Source: Paenibacillus sp. FSL W8-0186
Lineage (GTDB): Bacteria > Bacillota > Bacilli > Paenibacillales > Paenibacillaceae
Assembly (NCBI RefSeq): GCF_037969765.1
Contig: NZ_CP150207.1
Span: 2,652,001-2,716,000 of the forward strand
Direction: 5' to 3'
DNA length: 64,000 nt
The translations under genes were made by a program, and so were the position numbers. The notes beneath the pieces were generated by a model. That model was not told where the DNA came from, made no database searches, and was given only the letters and a program-made list of their open reading frames with translations. Position 1 is the stretch's first letter, and each line of letters begins with the position of its first letter. Below, one piece after another: positions 62,954 to 64,000 of the stretch.

Positions 62954-64000
62954 ATGAGTATGATGATTCGCCGTTTTTTTGCTTACTACCGGCCCTATAA
63001 GGGCTTGTTCCTGCTTGATTTCGGCTGCGCCTTGATCGCCGGCCTGCTGGAGCTGGGTTTTCCTTTGGTCGTAAACCGGTTTGTGGATGATTTACTGCCC
63101 AATGAAGAATGGAATCTGATCGTTTGGGCATCGCTGGGATTGCTGGCATTATATCTGTTAAATACGGTTCTGATGTATATCGTCAACTACTGGGGGCATA
63201 TGCTCGGGATAAATATTGAGACGGATATGCGCAAGAAGCTGTTTGATCATATTCAGAAACTAAGCTTCCGTTTTTTTGATAACACGAAGACAGGGCATCT
63301 GATGTCGAGACTGACGAACGACATGATGCAAATTGGCGAAATGGCTCACCATGGACCTGAGGATCTGTTCATAGCCGTCATGACGCTGGCCGGTTCTTTT
63401 ACGCTCATGCTTACGATTAACTGGAAGCTGGCGGTTCTCACCTTTGTTGTCGTTCCCGTCATCATTTGGCTTGTCGTGTATTTTAACGGCAAAATGACCA
63501 AGGCGATTCATCAGCTCTTCACCGACGTGGGCGACTTTAACGCTCGTGTCGAAGATAACGTCGGCGGAATTCGCGTTGTTCAGGCGTTTGCGAACGAAGA
63601 GCATGAGAAGGAAAGATTCGCTGTGAATAACGGACGATTCCGTCTGACGAAATTGTTCTCCTATAAGCTGATCGCCAAGAACAGTGCCATCAGTTACATG
63701 ATGATGCGCCTGGTGACGCTGTTCGTCATGGTTTGCGGTACGTGGTTCGTTATTCGCGGGCAGTTGTCCTATGGCGAATTTGTCGGCTTCTTGCTGCTGA
63801 CGAACGTCTTCTTCCGGCCGATTGAGAAAATCAATGCAATCATCGAGAGCTACCCGCAAGGCTTCGCGGGCTTTAAGCGCTATGTCGAGCTGCTCGATAC
63901 CGAACCGGATATTGCGGATAGGCCGGATGCCGTGGAGATCGGCGAACTGCGGAGGGAGATTCGCTATGAGGGTGTGTCCTTCGGATACGATAGCGAATCG
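62954..64000 (+). CDS. ABC exporter with fused membrane and ATP-binding domains (3' end outside window)
   Basis: 349 codons are visible before the right edge. They hold the six-helix exporter membrane domain (FFDNTKTGHLMSRLTNDMMQIGE, EDNVGGIRVVQAFANEEHE, YGEFVGFLLLTNVFFRPIEK) and the start of the ATPase domain (IRYEGVSFGYDSES). Full members are about 580 residues, so the Walker motifs lie outside. A three-codon frame (ATG AGC CAA TGA) from 62946 overlaps the start region and takes the better ribosome binding site. The substrate is unknown; its place beside iron genes is suggestive only. Confidence 0.88.
   Translation, partial: MSMMIRRFFAYYRPYKGLFLLDFGCALIAGLLELGFPLVVNRFVDDLLPNEEWNLIVWASLGLLALYLLNTVLMYIVNYWGHMLGINIETDMRKKLFDHIQKLSFRFFDNTKTGHLMSRLTNDMMQIGEMAHHGPEDLFIAVMTLAGSFTLMLTINWKLAVLTFVVVPVIIWLVVYFNGKMTKAIHQLFTDVGDFNARVEDNVGGIRVVQAFANEEHEKERFAVNNGRFRLTKLFSYKLIAKNSAISYMMMRLVTLFVMVCGTWFVIRGQLSYGEFVGFLLLTNVFFRPIEKINAIIESYPQGFAGFKRYVELLDTEPDIADRPDAVEIGELRREIRYEGVSFGYDSES

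Noticed and set aside
62946..62957. Three-codon frame before the ABC exporter gene
   Set aside because: It has the better ribosome binding site, but a three-codon frame overlapping the start is too short to call a gene; noted only as a start-site complication.
1..64000. CRISPR arrays, tRNA or rRNA genes, complete insertion sequences, prophage genes
   Set aside because: No regularly spaced repeat-spacer pattern, cloverleaf, rRNA-like sequence, transposase or phage structural gene was recognised on either strand.

Overview
The window looks like chromosomal DNA of a Bacillales bacterium, most likely Paenibacillus or a close relative. The reasons are roughly balanced base composition, strong GGAGG-type ribosome binding sites with many GTG and TTG starts, and Bacillus-style gene sets (fadF/fadN/fadA/fadE, catDE-like genes, a split fruA, the order mtlA-mtlR-mtlF-mtlD). 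A secreted protein with a copper-amine-oxidase-type stalk domain and several secreted proteins with Big_2 domains fit the same group. No rRNA, tRNA, CRISPR array, complete insertion sequence or prophage gene was recognised. The species assignment is inference.

Layout. 1-8.96 kb: a fatty-acid beta-oxidation operon (fadF, cut at the left edge, then fadN, fadA, fadE, an acyl-CoA ligase and a thioesterase). 8.96-12.1 kb: an unknown membrane protein, then an Lgt-like membrane protein, a ResA/TlpA thioredoxin and a flavin split-barrel protein behind a promoter carrying a CsoR/CstR-type G-tract palindrome. 12.4-23.3 kb: four paralogous secreted proteins built from DGGY-type repeats with zero, one or two C-terminal Big_2 domains (one frameshifted). 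They are interrupted by a small acidic protein, two LysR regulators, an E. coli-type chorismate synthase and a threonine-synthase-like enzyme. 23.4-28.6 kb: a stalk-domain secreted protein and two catechol-dioxygenase-like modules, one with an HxlR regulator, a DoxX protein and a luciferase-like monooxygenase.

28.7-32.6 kb: a fructose PTS operon (DeoR-type regulator, 1-phosphofructokinase, EIIBC, EIIA) with clear operator boxes, promoter and cre-like site. 32.6-37.1 kb: an acetyltransferase pseudogene, a multidrug efflux pump and an ABC-2 type transporter. 37.2-42.4 kb: the mannitol operon on the minus strand. 42.6-44.7 kb: mgtE and an AlkD-like DNA repair protein. 44.8-52.3 kb: a sialic-acid operon (nanA, an ABC importer without an ATPase, nanE, nanK, an RpiR regulator and a YhcH/NanQ protein). 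52.4-54.1 kb: a permease remnant, carbamate kinase and a guanine-deaminase-like protein.

54.2-55.8 kb: a membrane diguanylate cyclase. 56.0-64.0 kb: a LysR regulator, then two Fur-box-controlled siderophore-binding lipoproteins, a FecCD permease pair of which one is frameshifted, a siderophore esterase-like hydrolase, and an ABC exporter cut at the right edge. A 131-bp nested inverted repeat lies between the two binding-protein genes. The window is therefore mainly carbon catabolism and iron uptake, with an uncharacterised secreted-protein family as its least explained part.
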